DNA of 64,000 nucleotides from Mycteria americana (taxonomy: Eukaryota > Chordata > Aves > Ciconiiformes > Ciconiidae). How positions within the stretch are numbered: the first letter of the stretch is position 1; each line of letters opens with the position of its first letter. The stretch is from assembly GCF_035582795.1 (NCBI RefSeq), contig NC_134367.1, positions 4,032,501 through 4,096,500 on the forward strand. Reading direction: 5' to 3'. The position numbers and the translations under genes were made by a program. The notes below the pieces were generated by a model. The model searched no databases. It was not told where the DNA came from and saw only the letters and a program-made list of their open reading frames with translations. Below, in pieces: positions 62,527-64,000 of the stretch.

Positions 62527-64000
62527 AATACAAATGGGGAAAAGCACCCAATATGTTTTCCATGCAGCAGGTAATCCCCCTAGCACAGCTTTTCCCCTTT
62601 CTAGGGAAAAAGCTCCCCAGGGCACCTTAATACATAAACTTACCTCTCTGGCCTGCTCGCTGCCATGGTTTTGCATAGCAGCCTGTTGCTCAGCCTAAAT
62701 GCTCCCAGCTGAACTCAGACACCACCCTTCAGCCAAAATCACATTACCAGTAAGGGCTGTGCTTCTGTGGAGGTGGTTGAACGCAGCCCTCCTACAAGCA
62801 CCTTCCTCCTGGGGTGCCCAGCTTCCTTCCCAGTCCAACCAGTCCCTGGACACTGGTGCAACTGGTAGGGTGAGTGTGGCCAGCACTTGAAACTCCACCC
62901 ATTCCTCCCACACAAGCCAATCAATAGCCCTGGTATTTGGGGGTGGAAGGTCATCCTCCTCTATAAAACTGGGTGGGTAGAAGGGTTTTTGGTGTGGAAG
63001 GTGATATTAAGGGTGGATAGGTTGGTTAGAGGTGCTGTGGGAGGCAGCTGGGGGTGTTGGAAGGGGGACTGGGGAGAGAGGAAGGGCTCTGGAGCAGGGA
63101 GGAGCAGAAAGAGGGGCTAATGAAGTAGGTGAGAAAGGCTTTGTGGTCTGCTTCCCAGATGTATGCACAGGGTGAGCCTAGGAAGGGCAGTGGCTTGAGG
63201 ACTGGATGCAGGGGTGTGGGGCTCAAGAGGTGTGTGCTATGGGTGCCTGCTCTGGGGCTCTGCACAGTGCATGTGAAGGTGTTGGGTGATTCCTCCTTCC
63301 CCAGTGCTCTGGTGTGGACAGGCTGCCTCCACTGCCCTGGGGAGATGGGGTGAGGGGGGAAACTTGGGGCTCAGCTCTGCTGGAGAGCTGCAAGTTGATG
63401 CTTGGATGCGTGTGAGAAGGTGGTGAGCTCTGTACTCCCTTAATTGCATGTGGAAGGCTAGGGCTGTGCCTTGAAATACCTGCAGGAGCCTTGTGTGGGG
63501 GTGTGAAGCCATGGTGGGGCTTCCTCTGCAGCAGGGTGTGGGGCTACAATCCCTGGGTGTGGGTGAGCTCACAGTGTGGGTGTGCAGGTAAAGCTGGGTC
63601 GAGGAGGATGAACCTGGCAGCCTTGTCCTTGTTATGTCCTGGTGTAGGTGTTTGGCTTCTGTCTGAGCACAAGGACTGGAGATGAGCCCATACATGGGGA
63701 GGGCTTCTCCTGGAGGCCTGGCTCCCTGCCCCAGACCTGTAGTGGTACCAGCTCAGGTGGCTTGCTGGGACAGGGTCTGGGGTGCAGTGGTCGTGCTTTT
63801 GGGGAGACGGGCGTCATGCCCTGCAGAGGGCTGAGGCTTGTTATCCTCCTCTTCCTCCTTGGAGGGGGGAGCATCTGGGAAGAGACTGAAGTAGGTTTGG
63901 AGTGAAAAGGTGAAGTAGGGAGGTCCATGGAGAGAAGGAGGAGACCAGAGACAGCAGATGCTGGTTCTTCTGATGTCCTGGGGGAAAGGGCAGGCTCTCC
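62527..64000. other. Intergenic DNA, G/T-rich towards the right edge
   Basis: No recognisable exon. From about 62,980 the plus strand becomes strongly G/T-rich, with recurring GGTGTGGG and GGGTGTG words, and several long frames on both strands reflect that bias. A TATA-like CTATAAAACTGG at about 62,961 has no supporting gene. The next gene, if any, begins beyond the window. Confidence 0.5.

Noticed and set aside
62940-63120. TATA-like CTATAAAACTGG as the promoter of a downstream gene
   Set aside because: No exon, start codon with a recognisable protein, or CpG island follows before the window ends; the region is biased G/T-rich sequence.

Overview
The window is a piece of an amniote genome, almost certainly from a bird. 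It carries several 3'-end fragments of CR1 LINEs with the avian-type terminal ATTCTRTG octamer repeats, the coding exons are far apart, and CpG is depleted outside islands. The species cannot be fixed from sequence alone. I recognise one protein-coding gene: GATA4, the zinc-finger transcription factor of heart and gut development. It lies on the plus strand and its whole coding region is present.

Layout. Positions 1-26,000 are gene-free upstream DNA. They contain AT-rich stretches that look like regulatory elements (about 2.7-4.6 kb and 21.2-22.0 kb), a dense cluster of GATA and forkhead motifs at 9.4-10.5 kb, and a repeat-rich block at 23.1-25.8 kb (minisatellite, GGAT/GATA-type tetranucleotide array, a perfect 26-bp hairpin, an A-rich tract). 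Positions 26,100-32,200 form a large CpG-rich domain with many homopolymer runs. It should hold the GATA4 promoter, non-coding first exon(s) and 5' leader, although I could not place exon 1. The start codon is at 31,636.

The six coding exons are 31,636-32,161, 51,319-51,485, 54,154-54,279, 55,470-55,557, 55,826-55,968 and 57,119-57,301. They total 1,233 nt and encode 410 residues plus a stop. Every junction has GT-AG borders and a consistent phase. A 19.2-kb intron separates the transactivation domain from the first zinc finger. It contains CR1 pieces, a 33-bp tandem repeat and a second cluster of GATA motifs. The 3' UTR starts at 57,302, with candidate poly(A) signals at 58,519 and 59,444-59,455. 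The rest, to 64,000, is intergenic DNA with CR1 fragments and a 376-bp direct duplication about 97% identical between copies.

The regulatory theme is possible autoregulation. Consensus GATA sites cluster far upstream, in the promoter domain and inside the first coding intron of a gene that itself encodes a GATA factor. These are motif readings only. I see no second gene, tRNA, CRISPR array or prokaryote-like system; nearly all other long open frames are chance frames in repeats or GC-rich DNA.
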